Assembly: GCA_036417435.1 (NCBI GenBank)
Contig: CM070901.1
Span: 9,708,001-9,772,000, forward strand
Direction of reading: 5' to 3'
Length of the DNA: 64,000 bases
Source of the DNA: Inia geoffrensis
Lineage: Eukaryota; Chordata; Mammalia; Artiodactyla; Iniidae
Shown here: positions 1 through 12,770 of the stretch, piece after piece
Layout of the letters: each line of letters starts with the position of its first letter
How positions within the stretch are numbered: position 1 is the first letter of the stretch
Translations under genes and position numbers: made by a program
The notes under the pieces: model-generated
Databases searched by the model: none
Seen by the model: only the letters and a program-made list of their open reading frames with translations
Told to the model about the DNA's origin: nothing

Positions 1-643
1 AAATTTACTAAGTCTTGATTTGTGACCCAAGATATGATCTATCCTGGAGAATGTTCCATAAACACTTGAGAAGAAAGTGTATTCTGTTGTTTTTGGATGG
101 AATGTCCTATAAATATCCACTAAGTCCATCTTGTTTAATGTATCATTTAAAACTTGTGTTTCCTTATTTGTTTTCATTTTGGATGATCTGTCCATTGGTG
201 AAAGTGGGGTGTTAAAGTCCGCTACTATGACTGTGTTACTGTCTATTTCCCCTTTTATGGCTGTTAGCATTTGCCTTATGTATTGAGGTGCTCCTATGTT
301 GGGTGCATAAATATTTACAATTGTTATATCTTCTTCTTATGTTGATCCCTTGATCATATGTGGTGTCCTTTGTCTCTTGTAATAGTCTTTATTTTAAAGT
401 CTATTTTGTCTGATATGAGAATTGCTACTCCAGTTTTCTTTTGATTTCCATTTGCATGGAATATCTTTTTCCATCCCCTCACTTTCAATCTGTATGTGTC
501 CCTAGGTCTGAAGTGGGTCTCTTGTAGATAGCATATATATGGGTCTTGTTTTTGTATCCATTTAGCCAGTCTATGTCTTTTGGTTGGAGCATTTATTCAT
601 TTACATTTAAGGTAGTTATCGATATGTATGTTCCTATTGCCAT
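1..643 (-). pseudogene. L1 ORF2 5' end (endonuclease domain), disrupted
   Basis: ORF2 begins at ATG 643-641 with MAIGTYISITTLNV, the usual start of the L1 endonuclease. Codon 17 is TAA (595-593). Endonuclease-domain sequence continues in broken form to base 1, where the window ends. The spacer from the ORF1 stop to the ORF2 start is about 60 bases, normal for L1. Confidence 0.85.
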
Positions 644-701
644 TTTCCTAATTGTTTGGGGTTTGTTATTATAGGTCTTTTCCTTCTCTTGTGTTTCCTA
701 C

Positions 702-1551
702 CTAGAGAAGTTCCTTTAGCATTTTTTGTAAAGCTGGTTTGGTGGTGCTGAACTCTCTTAACTTTTGCTTGTCTCTGAAGGTTTTAATTTCTGTCTTGAA
801 TCTGAATGAGATCCTTCCTGGGTAGAGTAATCTTGGCTGTAGGTATTTTCCTCTCATCACTTTAAATATGTCCTGCCACTCCCTTCTGGCTTGCAGAGTT
901 TCTGCTGAAAAATCAGCTGTTAACCTTATGGGGATTCCCTTGTATGTTATTTGTATTTTTTCCCTTGCTGCTTTTAATATTTTTTCTTTGCATTTAATTT
1001 TTGATAGTTGATTAACATGTGTCTTGGCATGTTTCTCCTTGGATATTTCCTTTCCCATATTAGGGAAGTTTTCAACTATAATCTCTTCAAGTATTTTCTC
1101 AGTCCTTTTCTTTTTCTCTTCTTCTTCTGGGACCCCTATAATTTGAATGTTGGTGTGTTGTTTAATGTTGTCCCAGTGTCTCTGAGACTGTCCTCAATTC
1201 TTTTCATTCTTTTTTCTTTATTCTGCTCTGTGGTAGTTATTTCCACTATTTTATCTTCCAGGTCATTTATCCGTTCTTCTGCCTCAGTTATTCTGTTATT
1301 GATTCCTTCTAGAGAATTTTAAATTTAATTTATTGTGTTGTTCATCATTGTTTGTTTGCTCCTTAGTTCTTCTAGTTCCTTGTTAAACTTTTCTTGTATT
1401 TTCTCCAATCTTTTTCCAAGATTTTGGATCATCTTACTATCATTACTCTGAATTCTTTTTCAGGTAGACTGCCGATGTCCTCTTCATTTGTTTGTTCTGG
1501 TGGGTTTTTACCTTGCTCATTCATTTGCTGTGTGTTTCTCTGTCTTCTCAT
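702..1551 (-). pseudogene. L1 ORF1 (RNA-binding chaperone), disrupted
   Basis: ORF1 encodes the trimeric RNA-binding protein of the L1 particle. The ATG is at 1551-1549. The first frame runs 40 codons and stops at TGA (1431-1429), apparently from a one-base loss. The recognisable C-terminal nucleic-acid-binding domain is open at 1058-702 and contains the REWQDIFKVM and YPGRISF blocks. It is in a different frame from the N-terminus, and the offset implies at least one further length change. It ends at TAG (704-702). The middle (about 1060-1430) is the coiled-coil region. Confidence 0.85.
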
Positions 1552-3557
1552 TTTGCTTAACTTACTGTGTTTGGGGTCTCCTTTTTGCAGGTTGTAGGTT
1601 CATAGTTCCTGTTGTTTTTGGTGTCTGCCCCTAGTTGGGAGTGTTGGTTCATTGGCTGGTGTAGGCTTCCCGGTGGAGGGTACTGGTGCTTGTGTTCTGG
1701 TGGATGAGGCTGGATCTTGTCTTTGTGGTGGGCAGGACCATGTCCAGTGGTGTGTTTTGGCGCATCTGTGACCTTAGTATGATTTTAGGCAGCCTCTCTG
1801 CTAATGGATGAGGTTGTGTTCCTGTCTTGCTAGTTGTTTGGCATAGGGTGTCCAACACTGTAGCTTGCTCGTTTTTGAGTGGAGCTGGGTCTTAACGTTG
1901 AGATGGAGATCTCTGGGAGATTTTTGCTGTTTGACATTACATGGAGCTGGGGGGTCTCTAGTGGATCAGTGTCCAGAACTCGGCTCTCCCACTCAGAGGC
2001 ACAGGCCTGACACCCAGCTGGTGTTCGAAGACCCTGTCAGCCACTTGGGTCAGAAGAAAAGGGAGAAAATAAGAAAGAACGAAAGAAAAAGTAAAATAAA
2101 AAAATTAAGTTATTAAAATAAAATTTTTTTTAAGTATTAAAAGTAAAAAAAAGAAAGAGAGCAACCAAACCAAAAAAGAAGTCCACCAATGATAACAAGT
2201 GCTAAAAACTATACTTAAAAAAAAAAAAAGGAAGAGAACCAAATCAATAAACAAATCTACCAATAATAATAAACTCTAAATACTAAGCTAAGATAAACGT
2301 AAGACCAGAAACAAATTAGATGCAGAAAGCAAACCCCAAGTCTACAGTTGCTCCCAAAGTCCACCACCTCAATTTTGGGATGATTCCTTATCTGTTCAGG
2401 TATTCCACAGATGCAGGGTACATCAAGTTGATTGTGGAGATTTAATCTGCTGCTCCTGAGGCTGCTGGGAGAGATTTCCCTTTCTCTTCTTTGTTTGCAC
2501 AGCTCCCGGGGTTTAGCTTTGGATTTGGCCCCGCCTCTGTGTGTAGGTCTCCTTCAGGCGTCTGTTCTTTGCTCAGACGAGATGGGGTTCTAGGAGCAGC
2601 TGATTCGGGGGCTCTGGCTCACTCAGGCTGGGGCGAGGGAGGGGTGCAGATGCGGAGCGAGCCTGTGGTGGCAGAGGCCGGTGTGATGTTGCACCAGCCT
2701 GAGGCGTGCCGTGCGTTCTCCCAGGGAAGTTGTCCTTGGGTCCTGGGACCCTGGCTGTGGCGGAGCTGCACAGGCTCCCCAGAAGCGAGGTGTGGACAGT
2801 GACCTGTGCTTGCACACAGGCTTCTTGGTGACGGCAGCAGCAGCGTTAGCGTCTCATGCCTGTCTCTGGGGTCCGCGCTGCTAGCTGTGTCTCGCACCCA
2901 TCTGTGGAGCTCATTTACGTGGTCCTCTGAGTCCCCTCTCCTCGCACACCCCAAAAGAATGGTCTGTTGCCTCTTCAGCAGCTCCAGACTTTTCCCCAGA
3001 CTCCCTCCCAGCTAGCCGTGGCTCACTAACCCTCTGCAGGCTGTGTTCACGCTGCCAACCCCCGTCCTCTCCCTGGGATCTGACCTCCGAAGCCCGAGCC
3101 TCAGGTCCCAGCCCCGCCCGCCCCGGCGGGTGAGCAGACAAGCCTCTCGGGCTGGTGAGTGCCGGTCGGCCCTGATCCTCTGTGCGGGAATCTCTCCGCT
3201 TTGCCCTCTGCACCCCTGTTGCTGTGCTCTCCTCCACGGCTCCAAAGCTTCCCCCCTCCACCACCCGCAGTCTCCGCCCGTGAAGGGGCTCCTAGTGTGT
3301 GGAAACCTTTCCTCCTTCACACCTCCCTGCCACTGGTGCAGGTCCCATCCCTATTCTTTTGTCTCTGTTTATTCTTTTTTCTTTTGCCCTACCGAGGTAC
3401 GTGGGGAGTTTCTTGCCTTTAGGGAGGTCTGAGGTCTTCTGCCAGCATTCAGTAGGTGTTCTGTAGGAGTTGTTCCACGTATAGATGTATTTCTGATGTA
3501 TTTGTGGGGAGGAAGGTGATCTCCCTATCTTACCCCTCTGCCATCTTGAAGGTCTCC
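1552..3557 (-). promoter_or_regulatory. L1 5' UTR / internal promoter region
   Basis: About 2 kb precedes ORF1 of this L1. The outer part (about 2450-3340) is rich in G, C and CpG, unlike everything else in the window. An A-rich stretch follows at about 2040-2330. By position it is the LINE-1 5' UTR, which carries the internal RNA polymerase II promoter. Several open frames of 60-130 codons on both strands are a by-product of the GC content and not genes. Confidence 0.75.
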
Positions 3558-6500
3558 TGGTTCATATCTTACACAACACCCCTACTGTGGGTCAGCAGAT
3601 GTGTTTCCTTCTCACAGTCACTCAGGTGCACCGAGGCACCTGCCTGGCAAGCATTGCTGGCACCTGGCAGGGGGAAGAGGGAGGGTCTCACAGTGGAAAT
3701 TAAATGCTCCTGCTCAGAAGTGCCATTCACCAATCGTGACTCATTTTTCAGAACATGTTACATTGTTTCATGAATCCCAAGAAACCACTGAGGCCTAGAA
3801 GTACAACCCCACCATGTATCTGGAGAGGACAAAAGTCAGAAATATTTCAGGGACAACACCAGTGACCATAGTGAGTACCACCAAGAGAAAGAAAATATAT
3901 TGTTATGTTGCTCCTTTCCCTTTAAGAAACGGAGGTGGAAGAAGGCTCTTGATGGATGTGCCTTATCAGGGCACGTTCATACAAAGGAAAGAGAGCTGAG
4001 TGGAAAGTACGGAGCTCAGTTATTCTGCTTAATGAAGGAAGGGAAGTACAAAGGTGAGAACGTCTTGAGGAAGAGAAGCTGATCCTCCTGGGTGTCAGTA
4101 AACGACTTCTACAAAGAGAGAGGGAGGGTGGCATCTAATATTTATAACTATTGGTGCATTCATCCCCATTACAACCCCAAATTTCCCTGCAGTCTGTCAT
4201 ACTGCAAAATGCCTTGTATAAAGGCTTGTTTTTGTTTGTTCTGAATAAATTAAAGAGGTGGAGCTACACATCTATGTGGGCACAGAGAGGAGAGAGAGAG
4301 GGAGAGGAACCTTAAATTGAGAATGAAATACTAGGTACCAGAATGTGGAACAAGTGTCAGTCCTGGCAATTGCACATACTTGTGAGGGCGTTGAATTGCC
4401 CAGAGAATTACAGGATACAGTAATCAAAACCATTTTATTTAAAACTCAAAGGCCTGAGTCACTTCAGCTGGGATCTGAATAATATTCTAATATATTGTCT
4501 CTCTGTTTGTGCTAGCCCGAAGTACATGCTTTACACCTGAAACCAAAGGAAATGGGAATAAAACATGTTATAGAATACTAAATAACCAAGAGAAACTGCA
4601 TAGATTTTCTACATTGAGAACAGAGGAAGCATGGCAATTATATGAGAGACAAATTTTAAAGCATATTTTACACACCTGGGTTTTTCCAGACTAATTTTGC
4701 TCCACAACCAAGGTAGCAATGCATGTTATTTACAGTCTACCTGTGCTTTGGATGAGAGGACACTGGATCATTTTAGTTTCAAATGCCTTTTATTTTTTGA
4801 CACAAGCCTTTAAATTCACAATAGCCTGAATTGCTAAGAAAAAGCTACTATCTGCCTAGAACACCATGCTCTATCAAAGAGAACAATATCCCTTAGCTAA
4901 ATGCTTTCACACATGGAGGATTTTAATCCTTCTATTTTTCAAAAACATTACATGAAACTTAAAGGAGGTCTTCTTGTTTTAAGAACATCAAGATACATCA
5001 TTTGATTTTCCAGATGATTCACATAAACAAACAAACATTATTTTTAAAAAGATGTTTGTAAGAAGAAGTAAATGGGGAGGTTTTGAATGTAGTTCCCTTA
5101 GCCAGGCTTCTGACATGTGGAAGGGCCGGATGCTCACACAGATGAAACAGTCAGACAGTCTGCTTTTAAGATGCTCCCGTGGCCAGCATCTCCTCCTCCA
5201 TCCTCATGATAAAGGTACACACCTATGTTTGGCTTATGGGTATCACAGGCACCCACCTCCGTGTGGCTGCTCTCTCTATTCAAGGTAGATGGTCCCTCCT
5301 TTTTCCTGAACATGCAGCGCTGAGGGAGATAGCCCTGTACCTTATGTCAGCTCAGCACACTCAGGCTTCACACTTGAGAAGGTGAGGCTTGTAACGTCGA
5401 AATAAGAATTCTAAGTGGGCAATTTCAGGAAATTGAAGGGCAGTCAGTGGACCTTCCCACTGCTCCCTTCCCTTCCTCTCTTACAGTTACTTCCCTGTGG
5501 GAGTTTTTAGCTCAGGACCTACGTTACTGGAGAGCTCATGAATGACAGAGTTAGGGACTGTCTTCCAACCGCAGCCCCAGCTGACTCCAGGGACCACACT
5601 CTCTACAAGAATTTAACGGGAATACTGTGTTTCACTCTGTGCAACTTCTGTAAAGCTATCCATATTTAAAGCATTTTCAAAGTAGCATGCAGATGCTGCT
5701 TTATAAAAAATGATCAAGTTTTAGCTCAAACATTACACTAAATCTTTTAAAAGTGAAGATGTTTAAGTCCTCTGATGTTTTTGCGTGGCTGTGTAGGTCC
5801 CACGATCACGTTAAAATTTGTAGACGTGAATGAAAAATGTGTAGACTTGTGAGCCTTATAAAGCTAATTACCGATTTTTATTCTTAGTTCAGTATCCCTC
5901 TATTATATTTAAGCCATGAATATTCCTAATTTTTCTAACTGTTTATCAATACTTTAAATCATCAAGTCATTTCATTATGACAATTTGGTGAAATGTGTGT
6001 TGTGGTTTTGAGAAAGATTCATAGGAAACAACACAAATTCCTAAAAATCAAGAGACCAGTTTATTTGACATTGTTAATAACTTTTTTCTTCTTAAATGGG
6101 CCATTTCATAAGCCTTTAAGAAAGATCATTTTATATCTTTGGTTGCAGTCGTTTTATGCATCTTTTTTTTTATTTGCTCTGCAAAGTCTAAGACCACTGT
6201 TGTAGCTTTGCAATCTCAACTCCTAAGTCACTGAAATCTGAAATATCAGATTTCAGACTAGCATTTAATATGCTTCCATGTTTGCCTCAGAACAGCTTGG
6301 AATTTTTTATATTTATACTATAGGCATAAATTAGATTAAATTCAAGGTGGCTTGGCCTTAGTTACAATGATAAAATGGGGAAAATGTTATCATATCTCTC
6401 CCTTTAAAGTTTCCTCCCTCTTTAATATTATATATGTATACACACACATATATACAAATACAAGCATACAGATGTGCATATATACAAATACATAAATATA

Positions 6501-9500
6501 TATGGCTACTTTTTTGATTCCTTGCTCCCTTTTGTTCAATGATTCCTTGGTTTTACTCTGTCACCTGCTATGTCCTTTTTTTCTGAAAATATGAAAAGGA
6601 AAACAAAAGCTTAGGGGAACAAAATTTGCCGCCCTAAAATGTCTTTTTGGTGTGTTGCTTATTTCGGGCTGAAAACAATCAAGGCTCAAAGACTCAGGAA
6701 GAAACTTTGACCTTCCTGCTAACAGCCTAAAAGGATTTACATAGAGGGCCTATTACAGGAAGAGAGCTGTCACCAGAGATCTCTGTAATGAATAGGGGCT
6801 AGGTGTGGAGGGGGAAACCCTTAGAGATTAGGGTCCTCTCTGTGTCCCATCTCTCCAAGGCTCAGCAAACATTTATTTACCAAACATTTACTTTTCCCCC
6901 TCCATGTGCATTGCCTTCCTACCCTTTGAGGTCCCAAACCACTACCCACAACATCCTCTTTTGTCTTCAGCTGAAGATGGTATTTAAGGTGAGGGTTTCA
7001 GCCATTCTGGTGAGTTACTCACTTTTCCTGGGTTTCTCCCATGTGTACATGTTACTAAGCTTTTGTTTGATTTTCTCCTGTTAATTTGTCTCATGTCAAT
7101 TTAATTCTTAGAGCAACCAGAAGAACCTAGAGGGTATAGGAAAATTTCTTCCTCCCCAACAAAAGTACTGCCTTTCCTAATTTGTTTCTGGTTGTGGCTT
7201 AAAAAAACAAAACAAAACAAAAAACTGCTTTTCTTCCACCTGCTAGGTGGCAAGTAAATGTTATTTTCAATTTGTGCTCACCTACTAATTCGAGTTAAGG
7301 AGATATCCGAATTGTTAGAAGACTAGAGTATGGGAGTTGTCTTCTCTGTCAACTGCAATAGAGACAGCGTGAAAAAAGCAACATCTGATGGGCCCTGAAA
7401 TTAGGAAGGGCTTGCAAGGAAGAGAAGGTCCACATCTGCCCTATGAGAAGGGGCTGTTTAAATAACCCTTACTTTGGAGCCATCTTTACTGGAACCGAGA
7501 GAAAAGAAAGATGGGAGTTTGGTAAGCCAATGGTCCCTTTAAAAAATTACCTAAGTGTAGGTTCAGAGTGAGACTCTTAAAGAAAATTGCCTTTATTCCT
7601 TTGAGAAATTTAGGGTTTGCTGATAACAGCAGTTTTTGTGTCGCCTTGACATCAACTGCCCTCCTTTTTCTAGATCATGTTATATATAGAACCAGGTTAT
7701 GTTTCTCAGTTAGATACCACCTTTTGTGAGAAGCAAAAAGTGAAACAAGTAAAGATAAAGTAGTTGAAAATTTGAAGCCAAAAAGGATCACACAAATATG
7801 GGTGATTAACAACACCTAATATAGATACGACTTTTTCTTTCATAATCTATTGTTCACATTTTTTGACCCCTCCATTCTTAAGAAACAAGGTTATATAAAA
7901 TGGGTAATGCTGCTTTGTATCTTCATGATTCATTTTCATCATCTTTCACTTTTTTCACAGATTGGTCTTAGAATCATTGAAAAATCATTTTGAAGAAAAC
8001 AATACTTTATGGTTGTGTATCAAATGTGAATCTGGAACTTTGAACCACTTTTACTAAAAGCTCGGAGCTTATCTCCCATAACCTTAAAAATGATGATTTT
8101 CTTTCCATCAGTGTTTCTTCCTATCTGTTTGGGTTCAGAAATGATTACTATCTGATACAAAAAACGTGATCATTTTTTACATTTAAGACAGTATAGTAGA
8201 AAGAATTCAGGAGATGTTTTATCTAATATTCCACTTTCTATCAGTTAGGATTGTTATTAAATGTCTCTAAATGCAGATTTCTTTGTTTACAAAACAAGGA
8301 GTGGGCCAGACCCTCTCTGGGGCACTCCACTTACAACATCATAGTTCTTATAAGAATTGTTTCATTTATAGACACTTTGCTTTTTATCAGTAATAAAAAG
8401 GTTCAGATCTTTATAAAATTCAATATTCAGCAATAATTCTATACTTCTGAGGTTGTCTAATCCCTCTCTGATATGAAACATAAAATAATATGAATTATGT
8501 GATATAGTTAGGGAGATGGATATCAACTAAAAATTTAACTCTGGACAGTAGCCTAAAATCAAATCCAGATTTTTAATTCTTTTAATTTCTTATTCTATAA
8601 GTAACAAGAATGGTAACTTTTTAACAATAAAATTCACTTACTTAGTTCAAACTGCTGAGTTTTAATAAAAAATATGCACTGTAGTTTAAATTATTGGGAG
8701 ATTACAAGTATAATGATTGTTTACAAGTTTGTATTTTTACTATTAATAATTTAGTCTGATTTTCTAAATTCTTATAAAATATATATTAAATTGAACAGTA
8801 GCTCAGAAAAAGTACAGTTCTTAATATTTCTTTCATTTTCCTCCCTTTGTCTTTTTTTACTGTGGTTTTTGCACCCAAATAAAGTTATGAATCTAAACCC
8901 CTTTTCATTCCCATCTTCAGCCACTCAATATCTGCCACCAAATGAAAGTTCTTAAGGCCAAATGACCACAATAATTTTAAAAGAAACTTAAATTAACTTT
9001 ACAATGTCATAGAGTAGATTATTTAGTTAATATCATGGTTATAACAAATGGAATTTGAAAGAGAGAAAAACTCTGGAATGAGAAAAGCAAAGTGATGTAA
9101 AACAAAACAATTCAGTAAATTCTAAATTAAATTGGGCTAAAACAACTTGAAAATATCACAAATTTAAATCCTTTGATTTTTCTAAACTCTTTACTTTGGT
9201 AATCATTTATTTCATCTCTATTTTAATACAGAGTGCATTTTTTAACATATGATTTATTGAGAATTATTTATAATTTTAAATGTTGAGAGTTTTATAACTG
9301 AAGAAGTTTTAGGCTTTGACCGTGACCGTTGATGTATATATGGATAGAAAATGGAAATTTTAAATGATGTTTTGTATTTCTACAAAGTATGGAAACTCTT
9401 AGCCTTGAACACATTATTTCAGTTCATATGCATATTTAAAGGCATCTAGATTATTCCTGGTGCTTAATAAACCTTATCTACATAGGTTTTAAATGCTCTT

Positions 9501-9950
9501 CTTGCTTTAGTAGAAGGAACCAGTTTTCCAGTGTTTAATTCTGTAGGTTTAATTCTTCTGTCTTAAAAGCACTTTCAAGAACATACCAGGGAATGTGATA
9601 TTGGTCTAACTGTGCAGGCTCTTTTCTCTTTTATTTTATAACAATTCTTGGCAATGCATGTGCTGTCCAGGATCAGTCTCTCAGCATGAATAATGGAGAC
9701 CATTTTAATTGTCTTCCATTTAGACCTTAAATTCTCTGCTTGATTTGCTGATCTAATTATATAATGTGTATATTCATTATGGGTTGCAAAGGTTTTTAGT
9801 ATGTTTCCTATTGCTAGGATCAGAGGATGACTCTCATATTCCTTTAATCCACATGACTGCTGGGCAAAACCTGCCTCTGAGAAGAAGTGGTATACTCGGT
9901 ATCCATATAAAGTGATGTAACTGGCCTTGTTGTATATATATATTTATATA
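3558..9950. other. Gene-free intergenic stretch
   Basis: This is A/T-rich sequence with no conserved protein reading frame on either strand; all open frames are under about 100 codons and show no family resemblance. There are simple repeats: an AT/CA-rich tract around 6428-6505, an AAAAC-rich tract at about 7200-7222 and a TA tract at about 9935-9960. The part just after the L1 (3558-3800) may be a decayed LTR, but I cannot assign it. Confidence 0.6.
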
Positions 9951-10014
9951 TTCACTTTATTACATATATTTAATTTATATATTACATATTTTGAGATACT
10001 ATATGACTTATATT

Positions 10015-10330
10015 GGGTTTTCCCCGAAGCAGACCTAGAAAAAAATGTTTGAATGCAGGTAATTTATTTAGGAGTGATCATAGGAAGTATGAAAGAAGAA
10101 AGAAATAGGGGCAAGAGAAAAGCCAAACAAATGTGCATTTATTAAATGGTTTATCACTGTGGTCAACTGGGACTCAATCCCATTGGAGGAATTTCTGAGA
10201 AACTTGCTTCTGAACTCTCTTACCAGGCAATGGGAGCCTAGGACACTGAGGTACAGACTCCCACACTGGGCAGAAGATTGCTCTGGGAACATCTCCATCC
10301 CTCACACATCCCTGTTGTGTGAGGTTGTTT
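10015..10330 (-). repeat. MLT2-like LTR fragment (3' LTR of the ERVL remnant)
   Basis: This block is the more decayed partner of 14755-15330, with the same ordered motifs. The right limit is uncertain because similarity fades after about 10300. Confidence 0.5.
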
Positions 10331-10957
10331 GCCTGGTGGTGTGACCTACACCTTTATCCCTGAGGGGTATGAATTTCTGGTTACTTTGCCTTTGTCAGGC
10401 TATGGTGTCTATAATTGTTTCCTTAGTATTATCACTGGGCATGAGAACATCAGGAGATGCCACAGCATATTATCCAAGTTCCAAGACGTATTTCTCCTTG
10501 TTCTCAATGTGAATCATCCACTCTAGATACTTATAATAGTAATTCCTTTCTTTGTACTCTTGTCCATTGGTGTGAAGTGCCCAAGATGATTTGGTATCAG
10601 TTGTAGTTGTGGGTTTAATGAAACTCTTTCTGCATCTTCTGGTTGACGAAGCATTCCCCTGCTTCACCAACGCAGGGCACTAGGATGACTGACTTTTAGA
10701 GCCTAAAGTTGTGTGGGAAGGAAACAAAAACTCCCCAAATAGATCACTAAGAGTGGTGGTAAGAGCCATTCCTACTTCTGCCCCATGGTTCTTGGTTCTA
10801 TGTGTTCTAGGTACTGGGCACATAGCACCATCTAACTGTCGTTGACTCGGTGTTTATATTACGTTCTGAAGGAGATTGCTCCAACTCAGCAGAGTGTCTC
10901 TTCCTAGTTGTTACCTTAGATGAACCTTTGAGTCTTCATTCTAAAATTCATGGCATG

Positions 10958-11177
10958 GGGCTTCCCTGGTGGCGCGGTGGTTGAGAGTCCGCCTGCCGAT
11001 GCAGGGGACACGGGTTCGTGCCCCGGCGCGGGAAGATCCCACAGGCCGCGGAGCGGCTGGGCCCGTGAGCCATGGCTGCTGGGCCTGTGCGTCCGGAGCC
11101 TGTGCTCCGCAACGGGAGAGGCCACAGCAGTGAGAGGCCCGCGTACCGCAAAAACAAACAAAAAAAAACAAATAAAG
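10958..11177 (+). mobile_element. CHR-type SINE, short subfamily
   Basis: Cetacean tRNA-derived SINE with head GGCTTCCCTGGTGGCG, B-box-like GGTTCGTGCCCCGG, and a tail of CAAA-type repeats. It is flanked by TTCATGGCATG (10947-10957) and TTCACGGCATG (11178-11188), an 11-bp target duplication with one mismatch. It is inserted in the ERVL remnant. Confidence 0.95.
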
Positions 11178-12543
11178 TTCACGGCATGAACTTCTGGGTG
11201 ATATACTATATGATAAGACTAGTGAATCTTATAGGTGCAAGTTCATTATTATGTCTCCTTTGCTATAAAATGACTTTCTTGGCCTAAGGCAATACTATTT
11301 AGTATACTACACCAGTAATTCTGTCAGGACTAGGGTAGTAGTGCTTTGGCAAGGGGAAAAAGAACCCATCATTCCAGTATAAGTTTCAGTTGCAATAAGG
11401 ATGAATCATTGCTCTCTTCGTGAAAGATAAAGTTTGACGTATACAACATGCTTGAAAGTGGTTCTCTGCTGTTGAAAGTTCAGATATTCAGCAATATCTG
11501 TAACTGTAAAGGCCATGGTAAAACTGAGTCCTTGCCTCTGTGCTCACGCATAGCCTTCATCCCTGCTAACATAGATACTCTGCTCATTGGTTAATTGTGC
11601 AAGCAATGAATAGTCAAATACAGAGGCCATCTGGTTAAAGACAGAGGTCAAAGACAAAGACTGACATCTACTGGACAAGTCATCTTAATCACCTGGTTGT
11701 TCAGTATCTTCTCTGTAGTAGATGTTCCCTTGTGAACCTTGACATGACACATAAAAATCTTCATATTTCAGGTCCATTCACATAGACCCACCCACGTTCC
11801 TCTTCACCATAACTCCTTTATTCAGTCTTCCAGTATTGTTCCTTCTAGTTTCTAACCAACAAACCAAGCCATTTGCCATTGCCCAACAACCTGTATGCAT
11901 CTTTATCTCAACCACTTATTCCTCCCTAAAAGGAAGTAATCAAGTGTATTGCTTAAAGTTCTTACCACTGGGATGATTTCTCTTCACCATGTCATTAGGG
12001 CCACCCCTGAGTGGAGCTGTGTGTGGAAATGCCCATTTTTGGCTTCCCCTCAGACACCAAGCTCTGGAGTCACCTGACAAATGGCTTAAAGAAGTATTAC
12101 AAAGATACTTCTGGAAAGTTATTGCCTCCAAAACTCAAAAAGGACCACCATATACCTCTTTCATAGTGGTAAGCATGTAGTAACTTGTCTTTTACCATGT
12201 AGTGGATGTCCCCCTCCTCTCTAAGATCATTGGACCGCTAAAAATGTTACTGATGGGGCAGGACTCTGATTATTGTATAGTTTCTCTCTCACCTTCTGGC
12301 ATATGTGTGTCTTACCAGGGGATCCATTATGTTCTTGATACTTCTGTTCACTAGGTTCACTTAGCATGAAGTCATCAACATGGTAGACCAGTGAGCTATT
12401 TTACAAAGAGTCAAGATTGTTAATTTTTCTAATAGAGAGTATGGGAGTTAAAGTAGCCCTGGGAAAGTCAGTGAATATGATTTGATTTCTTTCTCAAGCG
12501 AATATGAACATCTTTCCTGATGAGGAAACCACATTCTCTGGAT

Positions 12544-12770
12544 CAGGGTTTGGCAAACTATGGCCCATGGGCCAAATCTGGCCTATAATCCATTTTTACA
12601 AATAAAGTTTTATTGGAACACAGTTACATCCACTTATTTATATAATTGTCTATGCCTGCTTTTGTGCTTCAATGAGATATATGAATAACTGAAACACAGA
12701 ATATACGGCCTGCAAGTCTAAAGTATTTCCTAAGTGGCCCTTTACAAAAAAAGATTGCTAACTCCAGCTG
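12544..12770. mobile_element. MER20-like hAT-Charlie nonautonomous DNA transposon
   Basis: A 227-bp element has imperfect inverted ends: CAGGGTTTGGCAAACTATGG on the left and, complemented from the right, CAGCTGGAGTTAGCAATC. The body contains GGCCAAATCTGGCC, AATAAAGTTTTATTGGAACA and GGCCCTTTACA, which are hallmarks of this common mammalian repeat. An 8-bp target duplication is not evident. It sits inside the ERVL remnant, so it is younger than that provirus. Confidence 0.75.

Larger units (their letters stand above)
1..3557 (-). mobile_element. L1 retrotransposon, 5' half, cut by window edge
   Basis: A cetartiodactyl-type LINE-1 lies on the minus strand. Its 5' terminus is near 3557, where the element begins GGAGACCTTCAAGATGGCAG. 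From there it runs through a long GC-rich 5' UTR, ORF1 and the start of ORF2, which leaves the window at base 1. Presence of the 5' end shows that the insertion was not 5'-truncated. Both reading frames are broken, so this copy cannot move. The 3' end and target duplication are outside the window. Confidence 0.9.

Noticed and set aside
2491..3432. Cluster of overlapping open frames of 60-130 codons on both strands in GC-rich DNA
   Set aside because: They lie in the L1 5' UTR, where GC-rich sequence is poor in stop codons. None has a known family motif and none has splice context.
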